Below, piece by piece: positions 6,509-13,563 of a stretch of 16,927 nucleotides of DNA. The stretch comes from Opitutaceae bacterium (lineage in GTDB: Bacteria > Verrucomicrobiota > Verrucomicrobiae > Opitutales > Opitutaceae): positions 1 through 16,927 of the forward strand of contig JAISAX010000742.1 in assembly GCA_031266495.1 (NCBI GenBank). Reading direction: 5' to 3'. A program made the position numbers and the translations under genes. The notes beneath the pieces were generated by a model that made no database searches, was not told where the DNA came from, and worked only from the letters and a program-made list of their open reading frames with translations. How positions within the stretch are numbered: position 1 is the stretch's first letter; every line of letters starts with the position of its first letter.

Positions 6509-7624
6509 TCATCCTGCTTTTCCCGGCGCCGACCCTCCGTCGCGCCATTCGCCCTCGACGAGTATCCGCAGCGGCAGGTCGGGGCAGCCGCATTCATTGC
6601 GCTGGATCATGTGGATGAGGTGATCCACCGCCGCCGCACCCATGCGTTCCGCATTCTGGTCGATACCGGCAAACCAGGGATGTTGCGCGTAGTGCGCCAG
6701 CACTGCTATGGCCGGATGTCGTTCACTCCGCCCCGCCTGCACTCCTTTCGGTTGCCGTCGCTTCCCGGCTTCCGCCGCCGATTCCGGCCCGAAACCCAGA
6801 CGGATCGCGACCGTCGGGTCGGGCAGCAGCAGCACCTCCGGGTTTTCCTGCGCCACCCAGGTCCAGGTCTGCCGCTTCCAGTTTTCGTAGAACACCGCGT
6901 CGCGCTCCCGTCGTTCGAGCTGGCTGTCCACCGTGCACAGGACCGGCGACAAACCCAGCCGCGAACATTCGCAGGTGTAACCCGAAAGGAAATTGCAGTC
7001 CGAACGTTCCTCATACTCCGACCAGGTGAACAGCGCGATCCGCCGGTAACCCAGCCGATGCAGGTTGCGTACCGCGAGCCGGGTGGCGCGGTATTGGGCA
7101 TTGGCGACGATGTGGAAGAGCGGTTTGTGCGAATAACCCAGCGCCACAATGGAGAACCGTTCCCAGGGCATCCCGAGCGACGTATCCGAAACCGGCATCG
7201 GCGGCAGCAGGATGCCCTGGATCTGCCGGTTCGTCAGGATTTGCGTCAATCTCTGTGGCGTCATGCCCGGCTCGCGCAGCCAGAACTCCTCCAGCGAAAA
7301 ACCCGCCTCCCGCGCCCGCGCCTCCGCGCCCTTGCGGTAAAGCACGCAATCCGGGTTATCCAACAGCATCTCGCGTTCGGCAAATGCGTTGAGCCACGCC
7401 AGCCCGGCCTGAAACGCCGCCCCGCGGCGCGACTGCCGGTAAACGTTGAGCGCCGTCAGCATCGGGTCCGGCCGGTAACCCATCTCCTCCGCCAGAGCGC
7501 GGAGCCGGTCGCGCGTCTCCGGCGGGATGCTCGGATGCGCCCGCAAGGCCAGCGATACCGTCGAATGCGAAACGCCCGCCCGCGCCGCCACCTGTCGCAA
7601 CGATACTCGCATGTTGATGCCCAT
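6509..7624 (-). CDS. LacI-family transcriptional regulator
   Basis: 371 residues. The N-terminus has the LacI helix-turn-helix and hinge: SLRQVAARAGVSHSTVSLALRAHPSIPPETRDRLRALAEEMGYRPD (8-53), including the canonical VSxxTVSxAL-type recognition helix. The remainder is a periplasmic-binding-protein-like sensor domain, with weak but placeable signatures such as RLAVRNLHRLGYRRIALF and FAGIDQNAERMGAAAVDHLIHMIQRNE. It ends in PLRILVEGEWRDG, a tail also seen in the relic near 3600. The ATG at 7624 is used; an in-frame ATG at 7612 is equally possible and no strong ribosome site separates them. Such proteins repress sugar catabolism genes until an effector binds. The SDR gene upstream at 7774-8646 on the same strand and the glycosidase-like gene are the nearest candidate targets. 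Confidence 0.93.
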   Translation of the reverse strand: MGINMRVSLRQVAARAGVSHSTVSLALRAHPSIPPETRDRLRALAEEMGYRPDPMLTALNVYRQSRRGAAFQAGLAWLNAFAEREMLLDNPDCVLYRKGAEARAREAGFSLEEFWLREPGMTPQRLTQILTNRQIQGILLPPMPVSDTSLGMPWERFSIVALGYSHKPLFHIVANAQYRATRLAVRNLHRLGYRRIALFTWSEYEERSDCNFLSGYTCECSRLGLSPVLCTVDSQLERRERDAVFYENWKRQTWTWVAQENPEVLLLPDPTVAIRLGFGPESAAEAGKRRQPKGVQAGRSERHPAIAVLAHYAQHPWFAGIDQNAERMGAAAVDHLIHMIQRNECGCPDLPLRILVEGEWRDGGSAPGKAG

Positions 7625-7773
7625 TCACCACGGAAAGTGGCTCATCCCCTGTCTGCCGGAAACAGAAAAAAAGGGGAGGTTCCAAAAATCGGTTCCGGGC
7701 ACAGAACCCTGAACAGACCGCGCCGCGCCGCGCTGCACGCCGCGCCGCACGCTCCGCCGTGCGCTCCGCCTCG
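7625..7773. other. 149-bp spacer between the SDR and lacI-type genes, with GC-rich short repeats
   Basis: The half nearest lacI holds a purine/pyrimidine-rich stretch with a short A-run (plus strand 7667-7673), likely its promoter region. The half nearest the SDR stop (about 7715-7775) is a low-complexity run of CGCCGCG-like units with a short GCACG/CGTGC hairpin. No gene is present. The spacer is too long for tight operon coupling, but co-transcription is not excluded. Confidence 0.4.
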
Positions 7774-8646
7774 CTACAGCCTGCCCTTCCGCCAGTCCCG
7801 CTCCGGCACCTCTTCCGGAGGCGTCGGCACCCAGCCGGTTTCCCGCGTGATCCGTCCGATGTCGATCAGACACTCCAGCGGTTTGCCCGGTTCGCGGCGC
7901 GGCGCGTCCGGCAAGTACGTGGTTGCAATCTCCTCCGCTCCCGGCGACCCCACCGGCAACGGACCGGTCGGATGATAGATGCGAAAGCCCGGCAAATCGC
8001 TGGCCAGGATTGCGCCTGTCAACCGGGCCACATCTTCCGTCCAGACCCAGCCACCCCATTCCTTGCGCCGACCCTCGTCCCTCATGGTGAGAAACTCCGG
8101 CCACTGCTTCGGCCGCGCCGGAATCACGATCGGCAACCGCAGCGCCACCGCCGACAGCCCGTGCACGCGGGCGTAATAACGCAGCATCTCCTCGGTCAGG
8201 GCCTTGCTCAGCCCGTAGCAGTTTCCCGGATACGCCGGCGTGTCGCCATCGACCGGCAGCGCATGCGGCGGCATCGGCATGTCCCCGAACGCCGGGCCCG
8301 GCCAGCCCGCCACCGCCTGCACCGAGCTGGCAAAGACAATCCGCTTCACCCCCGTCTCGATGGCCGCCTGGCAGATGTTGGCATTGATCGTCATGTTTTC
8401 CCCCAGCACCACCTGGGACGCGGCGCGGCCCAGGTTGCTGTGGTTGCCGAAATGCGCCACCGCATCGACGCCTTCCATCGCCGCATAGACCCCCTCCGGC
8501 TGCCGCATGTCCACAACCAGCATCTGCGCCCCCGGCACCGGGAAATAGCTGCGATCCAGAGAGCGCACCGCGTGTCCAGCCTCAAGGAGATGCCGGACAA
8601 TTACCCTGCCGATCTTGCCGCTGCCGCCGGTGACGAGGATGTTCAT
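7774..8646 (-). CDS. NAD(P)-dependent epimerase/dehydrogenase (extended SDR family)
   Basis: 290 residues. The N-terminal Rossmann motif is MNILVTGGSGKIG, with the GxxGxxG at 7-13. An Asp at 31, at the end of the second strand, suggests NAD rather than NADP. The catalytic triad is visible as Ser in FASSVQ (about 107/108) and YGLSK, giving Tyr144 and Lys148. VVDMRQP and VDAVAHFGNHS fit the extended SDR cofactor-binding pattern. Members interconvert or oxidise sugars and nucleotide-sugars (UDP-glucose 4-epimerase, uronate dehydrogenase and similar); the substrate cannot be assigned. The ATG at 8646 is chosen because the Rossmann strand starts there; the frame continues 29 codons upstream without conserved features. 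It is divergent from gcvP and lies upstream of the lacI-type gene on the same strand, suggesting a role in sugar catabolism. Confidence 0.9.
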   Translation of the reverse strand: MNILVTGGSGKIGRVIVRHLLEAGHAVRSLDRSYFPVPGAQMLVVDMRQPEGVYAAMEGVDAVAHFGNHSNLGRAASQVVLGENMTINANICQAAIETGVKRIVFASSVQAVAGWPGPAFGDMPMPPHALPVDGDTPAYPGNCYGLSKALTEEMLRYYARVHGLSAVALRLPIVIPARPKQWPEFLTMRDEGRRKEWGGWVWTEDVARLTGAILASDLPGFRIYHPTGPLPVGSPGAEEIATTYLPDAPRREPGKPLECLIDIGRITRETGWVPTPPEEVPERDWRKGRL

Positions 8647-8757
8647 GACTGAACGGAACCCATAAACCCAAAGGCCCAGGACGCAATGGCGAGGCGTATA
8701 AAAAATGGCGCGACTTCCCGGCAATCCGGCCATCTCCGCGCTGTCGCGCTCCGTCCG

Positions 8758-8785
8758 TTTTCAGCTTTCAGTTTTCAGGTTTCAG
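8758..8785 (+). repeat. Four-copy heptamer tandem repeat (NTTTCAG) in the gcvP leader
   Basis: Units TTTTCAG, CTTTCAG, TTTTCAG and GTTTCAG lie end to end at 8758-8785, followed by CTTTTC. They stop 16 bp before the gcvP ATG at 8802, replacing any Shine-Dalgarno. A TATAAA sequence at about 8696-8701 could serve as a -10-like element upstream. No glycine riboswitch could be recognised in the 155-bp gap between the SDR and gcvP starts. Confidence 0.75.
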
Positions 8786-8801
8786 CTTTTCCCTTCGCCC
8801 C

Positions 8802-11800
8802 ATGTCCGCCGCTTCTCCTACGACAACTACCACCACCACCATGCCCGCCATCACCGCTCACACCGCCTCCGCCTCTGCCTCCGCATCCACGACCACCGCC
8901 AACCGCGCTCCGTCCGCCGCCTCGCTTGAGGACCTCGTCGCCCCGACCGACTCCTTTGCCCACCGCCACACCGGCCCCGACGCCGCCGAACGCGCCGCCA
9001 TGCTCGCCGCCCTCGGCTTCCCCACGCTCGACGCCCTCATCGACGCCACCGTCCCGGCCGACATCCGCCGCCGCGCGCCCCTCGCCCTCCCCCCCCCCGC
9101 CGGCGAAGCCGCCGCCCTCGACGAACTCCGCGGCATCGCCTCGCAAAACAAGGTCTTCAGGAACTTCATCGGCACCGGTTACCACGACACGCACACTCCG
9201 CCCGTCCTTCTCCGCAGCCTCTTCGAAAACCCCGGCTGGTACACCGCCTACACCCCCTGGCAGGCCGAGATCTCGCAAGGCCGCCTCGAAGCCCTCCTCA
9301 ATTTCCAGACGATGATCACCGACCTCACCGGTCTCGACATCGCCAACGCCTCCCTCCTCGACGAAGGCACCGCCGCCGCCGAAGCCATGACGCTCTGCCT
9401 CCGCGCCTCCCCCGCCGCGCACGCCGCCCCCGTCTTCTTCGTCTCCGATCGCTGCCATCCGCAGACCCTCGACATCGTCCGCACCCGCGCCCTCCCGCTC
9501 GGCATCACCGTCATCACCGGCGACCATCGCACCTTCGATCCGGCCAACACGCCCGGTCTCTTCGGCGTCCTCGTGCAGTACCCCGACACCACGGGCAACC
9601 TCCACGATTTCGCCCCGTTCTTCGAAAAAGCCCACGCTGCCGACGCCCTCTGTGTCGTCGCCGCCGACCTGCTCGCCCTCACGCTCCTGCGTCCGCCCGG
9701 CGAATTCGGGGCCGATGTCGCCGTTGGTTCCGCCCAGCGTTTCGGCGTGCCCCCCGGCTTCGGCGGACCCCACGCCGGCTTCCTCGCCACACGCGATGCC
9801 CTCAAACGCCAGATGCCCGGCCGCCTCGTCGGCGTCTCGCGCGATGCCCAGGGTCGCCCCGCCCTCCGCCTCGCCCTCGGCACCCGCGAACAGCACATCC
9901 GCCGCGACAAGGCCACCTCCAATATCTGCACCGCCCAGGTCCTCCTCGCCGTCATGGCCGCGATGTACGCCGTCTATCACGGCCCCGACGGGCTCCGCCG
10001 CATCGCCCGCCGCGTCAAGTTTTTGATGGAAACCCTCGCCGCCGGCCTGCGTCCGCTCGGCGTCACGCTCAACGCCACCGCGGCCTCCCCTGTTTTCGAC
10101 ACGCTCATCGTTGGCAATGTATCCGCCGCGCGCGTACACGCCGCCGCCGAAGCCCGCAAGATCAACCTCCGCCCCGTCGATGCGCACACCGTTGGAATCA
10201 CGCTCGACGAAACCACCACGCTCGCCGACGTGCGCACGCTGCTCACCCTGTTCAGCGAATCCGCCGCCCTTCCCTCCGGCCCCGCCGCGACCGCCGCCAT
10301 CGAAGCCGCCGCCGCCTTCCCCGCGCCCCACGCCCGCGCCTCCGGCTTCCTCACCGCCCCCGTGTTCAACCGGCACCATACCGAACACGAAATGCTCCGC
10401 TACCTGCGCCGCCTCGAGTCGAAGGACCTCGCGCTCAACCACTCCATGATCCCGCTCGGCTCGTGCACGATGAAGCTCAATGCCGCCAGCGAAATGCTCC
10501 CCGTCTCCTGGCCCGGGTTCGCCCGCCTGCATCCCTTCGCCCCCGCCGACCAGACCCGCGGCTACGCCCGCGTCATCCGCGAACTCGAAGCCTGGTTGTG
10601 CGAAATCACCGGCTTCGCCGCCGTCTCCCTCCAGCCCAACGCCGGCTCGCAGGGCGAATACGCCGGCCTCCTCGCCATCCGCGCCTGGCACGCCGCCAAC
10701 GCAACCAACGCCGCCCGGACCGCCGGACAGACAACCGCCAACGCCAACGACAGCGAAAACGAAAACGCCAAACCCGAAACCCCGAACCCCGAACCGCCGC
10801 GCACCGCGGCCTCCGCCCCGGCGCGTGACATCTGCCTCATCCCGACCAGCGCCCACGGCACCAATCCCGCCAGCGCCGTCATGGCCGGCCTCAAGGTCGT
10901 GGCCGTCGCCTGCGACGCCCGCGGCAACATCGACGTCGCCGATCTGCGCGCCCATGCCGCCGCCCACGCCGACCGCCTCGCCGCGCTCATGGTCACCTAC
11001 CCCTCCACGCACGGCGTGTTCGAAAGCCCGATACGCGAGATCTGCGACGTCATCCATGCGCACGGCGGCCAGGTTTACATGGACGGCGCCAACCTCAACG
11101 CCCAGGTCGGCCTCACCTCGCCCGCGCTGATCGGCGCCGACGTCTGCCACCTCAACCTCCACAAGACCTTCGCCATCCCGCACGGCGGAGGCAGCCCCGG
11201 CGTCGGCCCCGTCTGCGTGGCGCGCCACCTTGCGCCCTTCCTCCCCGGCCACCCGCTCGTCGCCCCGCGCCACGGTCTGCATGGTATCGAATCCGCCGAT
11301 ACCTCCCTCCCCCCTCCCCCCCCCTCCCCTGCGCACCCGCTTCCGTCCGCCTTCCTCCCCCCGCCGCATGCCACCACCGCCTTTTCCGCCATTCCCGGTG
11401 GCAGCCCTGCTCTCACTCCGGAAATCACCGGCGCCATCTCCGCCGCGCCCTGGGGCTCCGCCAGCGTGCTCGTCATCCCGTGGATGTTCATCCGCATGAT
11501 GGGCGGCGCCGGCCTCACCGAGGCGACGAAAGTGGCGATCCTCAATGCCAACTACATCGCGCACCGCCTCGATCCGTATTTCCCCTTGCTCTACCGCGGC
11601 GACAACGGCCGCGTCGCCCACGAATGCATCATCGACCTGCGCGGCTGGAAAAAACACGGAGTCGAAGCCGAGGACGTTGCCAAGCGTCTGATGGATTACG
11701 GCTACCATGCGCCCACGCTCTCCTTCCCCGTGCCCGGCACGCTCATGATCGAGCCGACGGAGAGCGAGACGCAGGCCGAGCTCGACCGTTTTTGCGACGC

Positions 11801-12050
11801 GCTCATCTCCATCCACGGCGAAATGCAGGCCGTGGCCAGCGGCGAATCCGACAAGCTCGACAACCTCTTGAAGAATGCCCCGCACACCGCCGCCGCTGTT
11901 TGCGCCGACGAGTGGACGCACCCCTACACGCGCGAGCAGGCCGCCTTCCCGAGCGCCTTCGCGCGCGAGGCCAAGTTCTGGCCCGCCGTCGGCCGCGTGG
12001 ACAACGTCCACGGCGACCGCCACCCCGTCTGCTCCTGCCGAGGGTTTTGA
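8802..12050 (+). CDS. gcvP: Glycine dehydrogenase (aminomethyl-transferring), P-protein of the glycine cleavage system
   Basis: 1082 residues, against about 950-960 for the usual one-chain P-protein. This PLP enzyme decarboxylates glycine and passes the aminomethyl group to the lipoyl arm of GcvH. Recognisable blocks are [11 protein letters not shown] (the usual true N-terminus), [85 protein letters not shown] and the PLP-lysine motif [18 protein letters not shown] with Lys788. The extra length sits in three places: about 45 Ala/Thr/Ser-rich residues at the N-terminus, a linker at about 634-673 (Asn/Glu/Pro-rich), and a Pro-rich linker at about 823-875. All leave catalytic motifs intact and the frame unbroken, so it is probably functional. 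ATG at 8802; an ATG at 8841 would shorten the tail. No gcvT or gcvH is adjacent. Confidence 0.96.
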   Translation: MSAASPTTTTTTTMPAITAHTASASASASTTTANRAPSAASLEDLVAPTDSFAHRHTGPDAAERAAMLAALGFPTLDALIDATVPADIRRRAPLALPPPAGEAAALDELRGIASQNKVFRNFIGTGYHDTHTPPVLLRSLFENPGWYTAYTPWQAEISQGRLEALLNFQTMITDLTGLDIANASLLDEGTAAAEAMTLCLRASPAAHAAPVFFVSDRCHPQTLDIVRTRALPLGITVITGDHRTFDPANTPGLFGVLVQYPDTTGNLHDFAPFFEKAHAADALCVVAADLLALTLLRPPGEFGADVAVGSAQRFGVPPGFGGPHAGFLATRDALKRQMPGRLVGVSRDAQGRPALRLALGTREQHIRRDKATSNICTAQVLLAVMAAMYAVYHGPDGLRRIARRVKFLMETLAAGLRPLGVTLNATAASPVFDTLIVGNVSAARVHAAAEARKINLRPVDAHTVGITLDETTTLADVRTLLTLFSESAALPSGPAATAAIEAAAAFPAPHARASGFLTAPVFNRHHTEHEMLRYLRRLESKDLALNHSMIPLGSCTMKLNAASEMLPVSWPGFARLHPFAPADQTRGYARVIRELEAWLCEITGFAAVSLQPNAGSQGEYAGLLAIRAWHAANATNAARTAGQTTANANDSENENAKPETPNPEPPRTAASAPARDICLIPTSAHGTNPASAVMAGLKVVAVACDARGNIDVADLRAHAAAHADRLAALMVTYPSTHGVFESPIREICDVIHAHGGQVYMDGANLNAQVGLTSPALIGADVCHLNLHKTFAIPHGGGSPGVGPVCVARHLAPFLPGHPLVAPRHGLHGIESADTSLPPPPPSPAHPLPSAFLPPPHATTAFSAIPGGSPALTPEITGAISAAPWGSASVLVIPWMFIRMMGGAGLTEATKVAILNANYIAHRLDPYFPLLYRGDNGRVAHECIIDLRGWKKHGVEAEDVAKRLMDYGYHAPTLSFPVPGTLMIEPTESETQAELDRFCDALISIHGEMQAVASGESDKLDNLLKNAPHTAAAVCADEWTHPYTREQAAFPSAFAREAKFWPAVGRVDNVHGDRHPVCSCRGF
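10754..10794 (+). repeat. Low-complexity and heptamer repeat inside a gcvP insertion
   Basis: GAAAAC is repeated at about 10754-10767. Then CCGAAAC, CCCGAAC and CCCGAAC form a 7-bp-period run at 10774-10794. It encodes part of the Asn/Glu/Pro linker absent from ordinary P-proteins. Its A content is higher than that of the surrounding gene. Confidence 0.65.
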
Positions 12051-12088
12051 TGACGAGCCGAGACCAGTCGAACCGCCTCGGCTCGTCA
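12051..12088. terminator. Perfect 12-bp hairpin immediately after the gcvP stop
   Basis: Arms at 12051-12062 and 12077-12088 are exact reverse complements around a 14-base loop, beginning on the base after the TGA. The position suggests 3'-end formation or transcript protection for gcvP. No T-run follows, so it is not a textbook intrinsic terminator. Confidence 0.5.
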
Positions 12089-12093
12089 GCCAA

Positions 12094-12116
12094 GGCCTGG
12101 GCGGGACGCCCAGGCC
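12094..12116. repeat. Tight hairpin repeat with GGA apex (copy 2)
   Basis: A 10-bp perfect stem, 12094-12103 with 12107-12116, closes a three-base loop GGA. The apex CG-GGA-CG resembles the hairpins at 12118-12134 and 1760-1789. Confidence 0.5.
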
Positions 12117-12117
12117 G

Positions 12118-12134
12118 GCACGCGAGACGCGTGC
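12118..12134. repeat. Tight hairpin repeat with AGA apex (copy 3)
   Basis: GCACGCG (12118-12124) pairs perfectly with CGCGTGC (12128-12134) around AGA. It is followed by CGGACCGGCC repeated twice in tandem at 12141-12160. It lies in the convergent gap after gcvP, one base after the preceding hairpin. Confidence 0.5.
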
Positions 12135-12160
12135 GCTCCCCGGACCGGCCCGGACCGGCC

Positions 12161-12194
12161 CCAAAACCCTTTCCTGCGTAATATCAGGGAAGGG
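12161..12194 (-). terminator. Intrinsic terminator of the PEP-CTERM/SUMF1-like gene
   Basis: On minus, directly after the TAG at 12197-12195, arms 12194-12185 and 12176-12167 pair over ten positions with one G-T wobble around an 8-base loop. They are followed by TTTT (12166-12163). A stem ending in a short T-run adjacent to the stop codon fits a Rho-independent terminator, although the T-run is short. Confidence 0.6.
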
Positions 12195-13163
12195 CTAAAG
12201 GGTGCGACGGCTCCGCCGTACCCAAACTCCAATGACAAGCGCCACCCCTCCCAGCACGCCGGCCACCATACCCGGTTCAGGCACGGCCATCAGACGGACA
12301 ACACGGAAGCCGATGTAGTTGGCCTGATTCGCCGCTCCGAGAGCAGGGTTATCGTATGCGGTGATGGACTCGACGTTGTTAAACCCGCCGCCCCGCACCA
12401 CACGCTCTTCATTCCATTCACATACGTTGGCTCCCTGGTCATACGTTCCAAAAAACGATGTCGCATAGATGAAACTTCCCGCCTCCAGCGCGACATTGCC
12501 ATTCCCGCTATCCTTGGAGTTCTGCCCGTTACTGGCATCCCGATCACCGCTGTGGTCGTTGCTCTGCGTCGCATAATCCCAAAAACCGCCCTCTCCGTTG
12601 TAATACGCGGCCCGGTACCATTCGTTCTGGTTCGCTATCACCCACCCGGTGCTCGTCGCGTGATCAGGCGTGCTCGTCAGGGTGTTGACGCCGGAAAACG
12701 CATATAGCCCGCTCTCCGTATCGGAGTCTGTCGTCCCTCCGTTCGTCAGCCAGTTCACGAATCGCATCGCGTCATATAAACTCACATACACCACCGGACG
12801 GTTGTCCCCGCCAAACTGGTCGCCGCTCCAGGTCAGCCCATAATTGAGCTGCTCCGGGTTATACAGTAGCAGATCATTGTCGGTCGTCGTTACCCCGACC
12901 GCGTTCAGGAACTTCGCATACTGCGCGTTCGTCACCTCGTATTTCCCTATGGAGTAGTCGTAGCTCACCGCTCCGTAGGTTCCGCTTCCGTTTTCGTGCG
13001 TGCGCGACTCGCTGCCGCCTGTCACCGCCACCATCAGCGAGGGATCGCCCAGGTAATCGGTGCCGACATCGGCGCCCCGGGCCGTCACGGCCCCTGTCAT
13101 TGCAAGCGCCGCCAGCAGCGCCGCCGTTCCTGTCTTCTTTTGTGTATTCATTTCGATCTTCAT
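12195..13163 (-). CDS. PEP-CTERM protein with SUMF1/formylglycine-generating-enzyme-like domain
   Basis: 322 residues. An N-terminal signal peptide (AALLAALAMTGAVTARGA, about 14-31) leads to an FGE/SUMF1-type fold: IGKYEVTNAQYAKFLNAVG (72-90), RPVVYVSLYDAMRFVNWL (122-139), NQNEWYRAAYYNG (178-190), ANVCEWNEERVVRGGGF (245-261) and NYIGFRVVR (282-290). These match the VTN..Y..F, VS..DA...WL, EWE.AA, GNV.EW and RGG / GFR landmarks. The only cysteine is Cys248, in the EW motif; the catalytic cysteine pair of true FGE is missing. It is therefore probably a structural or binding relative rather than a sulfatase activator. The end has VPEP (294-297), a hydrophobic helix and an Arg tail for exosortase sorting. 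The start is ATG 13163; ATG 13151, with GAAG six bases upstream, is a good alternative. The upstream open frame through the repeat array is unlikely to be translated. Confidence 0.88.
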   Translation of the reverse strand: MKIEMNTQKKTGTAALLAALAMTGAVTARGADVGTDYLGDPSLMVAVTGGSESRTHENGSGTYGAVSYDYSIGKYEVTNAQYAKFLNAVGVTTTDNDLLLYNPEQLNYGLTWSGDQFGGDNRPVVYVSLYDAMRFVNWLTNGGTTDSDTESGLYAFSGVNTLTSTPDHATSTGWVIANQNEWYRAAYYNGEGGFWDYATQSNDHSGDRDASNGQNSKDSGNGNVALEAGSFIYATSFFGTYDQGANVCEWNEERVVRGGGFNNVESITAYDNPALGAANQANYIGFRVVRLMAVPEPGMVAGVLGGVALVIGVWVRRSRRTL

Positions 13164-13563
13164 TTCTGTTTTTTGTTCTATTGTTTTATGTTGTTGCGAA
13201 TAATCGCGTTGGGGAGATGCGGGTATCCGGCGGCAAGGCGGAGGGGGGCGAAAACCTGCGCCAGGTATGGCCATACCCGTCGCAGGTATGCGCATACCCG
13301 TCGCGGGTATGGCTATACCTGCCGCAGGTTTGATCATACCTGTCGCGGGTATGCGCAAACCTGCCGCAGGTTTGGACGCACCTGTCGCAGGTATGCTCAT
13401 ACCTGTCACAGGTATGGCCATACCCGCGACGGGTACGCGCATACCTGGCGCGGGTTTGGCGGGGTCGTGCCATTGCCGTTCAACAGGCTGAATCCAGGGC
13501 AACCTGATCGCGCGTCCCCGCTTGCCTGCCGGATGCCGCGGCAGGACAACCGACACCATTCCC
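13164..13563. promoter_or_regulatory. 400-bp divergent intergenic region carrying a repeat array
   Basis: This separates the PEP-CTERM/SUMF1-like gene (minus) from the GH42-like gene (plus). The first ~45 bp next to the minus gene are A/T-rich with a small GCGA-ATAA-TCGC dyad (about 13197-13208) and likely hold its promoter. The middle is a 21-bp repeat array (13264-13467). The right part, 13468-13563, holds a 7-bp-stem hairpin (13525-13531 with 13539-13545) just before the plus gene. Open frames crossing it on both strands are products of the repeat periodicity. Confidence 0.6.
13264..13467. repeat. Array of nine 21-bp palindromic units plus a partial tenth
   Basis: Units start at 13264, 13285, 13306, 13327, 13348, 13369, 13390, 13411 and 13432, with a decayed partial unit at 13453-13467 and a fragment of one before 13264. 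Each is a 14-bp dyad, consensus GGTATG-NN-CATACC, plus a 7-bp linker close to YGYCGCR. Units 1, 2 and 8 have perfect palindromes; others differ by one to four bases. There are no insertions or deletions across 189 bp. Because 21 bp is two turns of B-DNA, every dyad faces the same side. On both strands the phase is a multiple of three and reads as M-x-I-P-A-x-G heptads. Confidence 0.95.

Noticed and set aside
8647..8801. Glycine riboswitch upstream of gcvP
   Set aside because: No conserved glycine-aptamer core could be recognised by eye; the leader is short and partly occupied by heptamer repeats.
8775..12164. A 1129-codon open frame on the minus strand opposite gcvP
   Set aside because: It is a Gly/Glu/Val-rich shadow produced by third-position GC bias on the gcvP strand; it shows no domain and covers a certain gene.
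13264..13467. The 21-bp repeats as a CRISPR array
   Set aside because: Units are directly contiguous with no unique spacers, the repeats are too short, and no cas genes are nearby.
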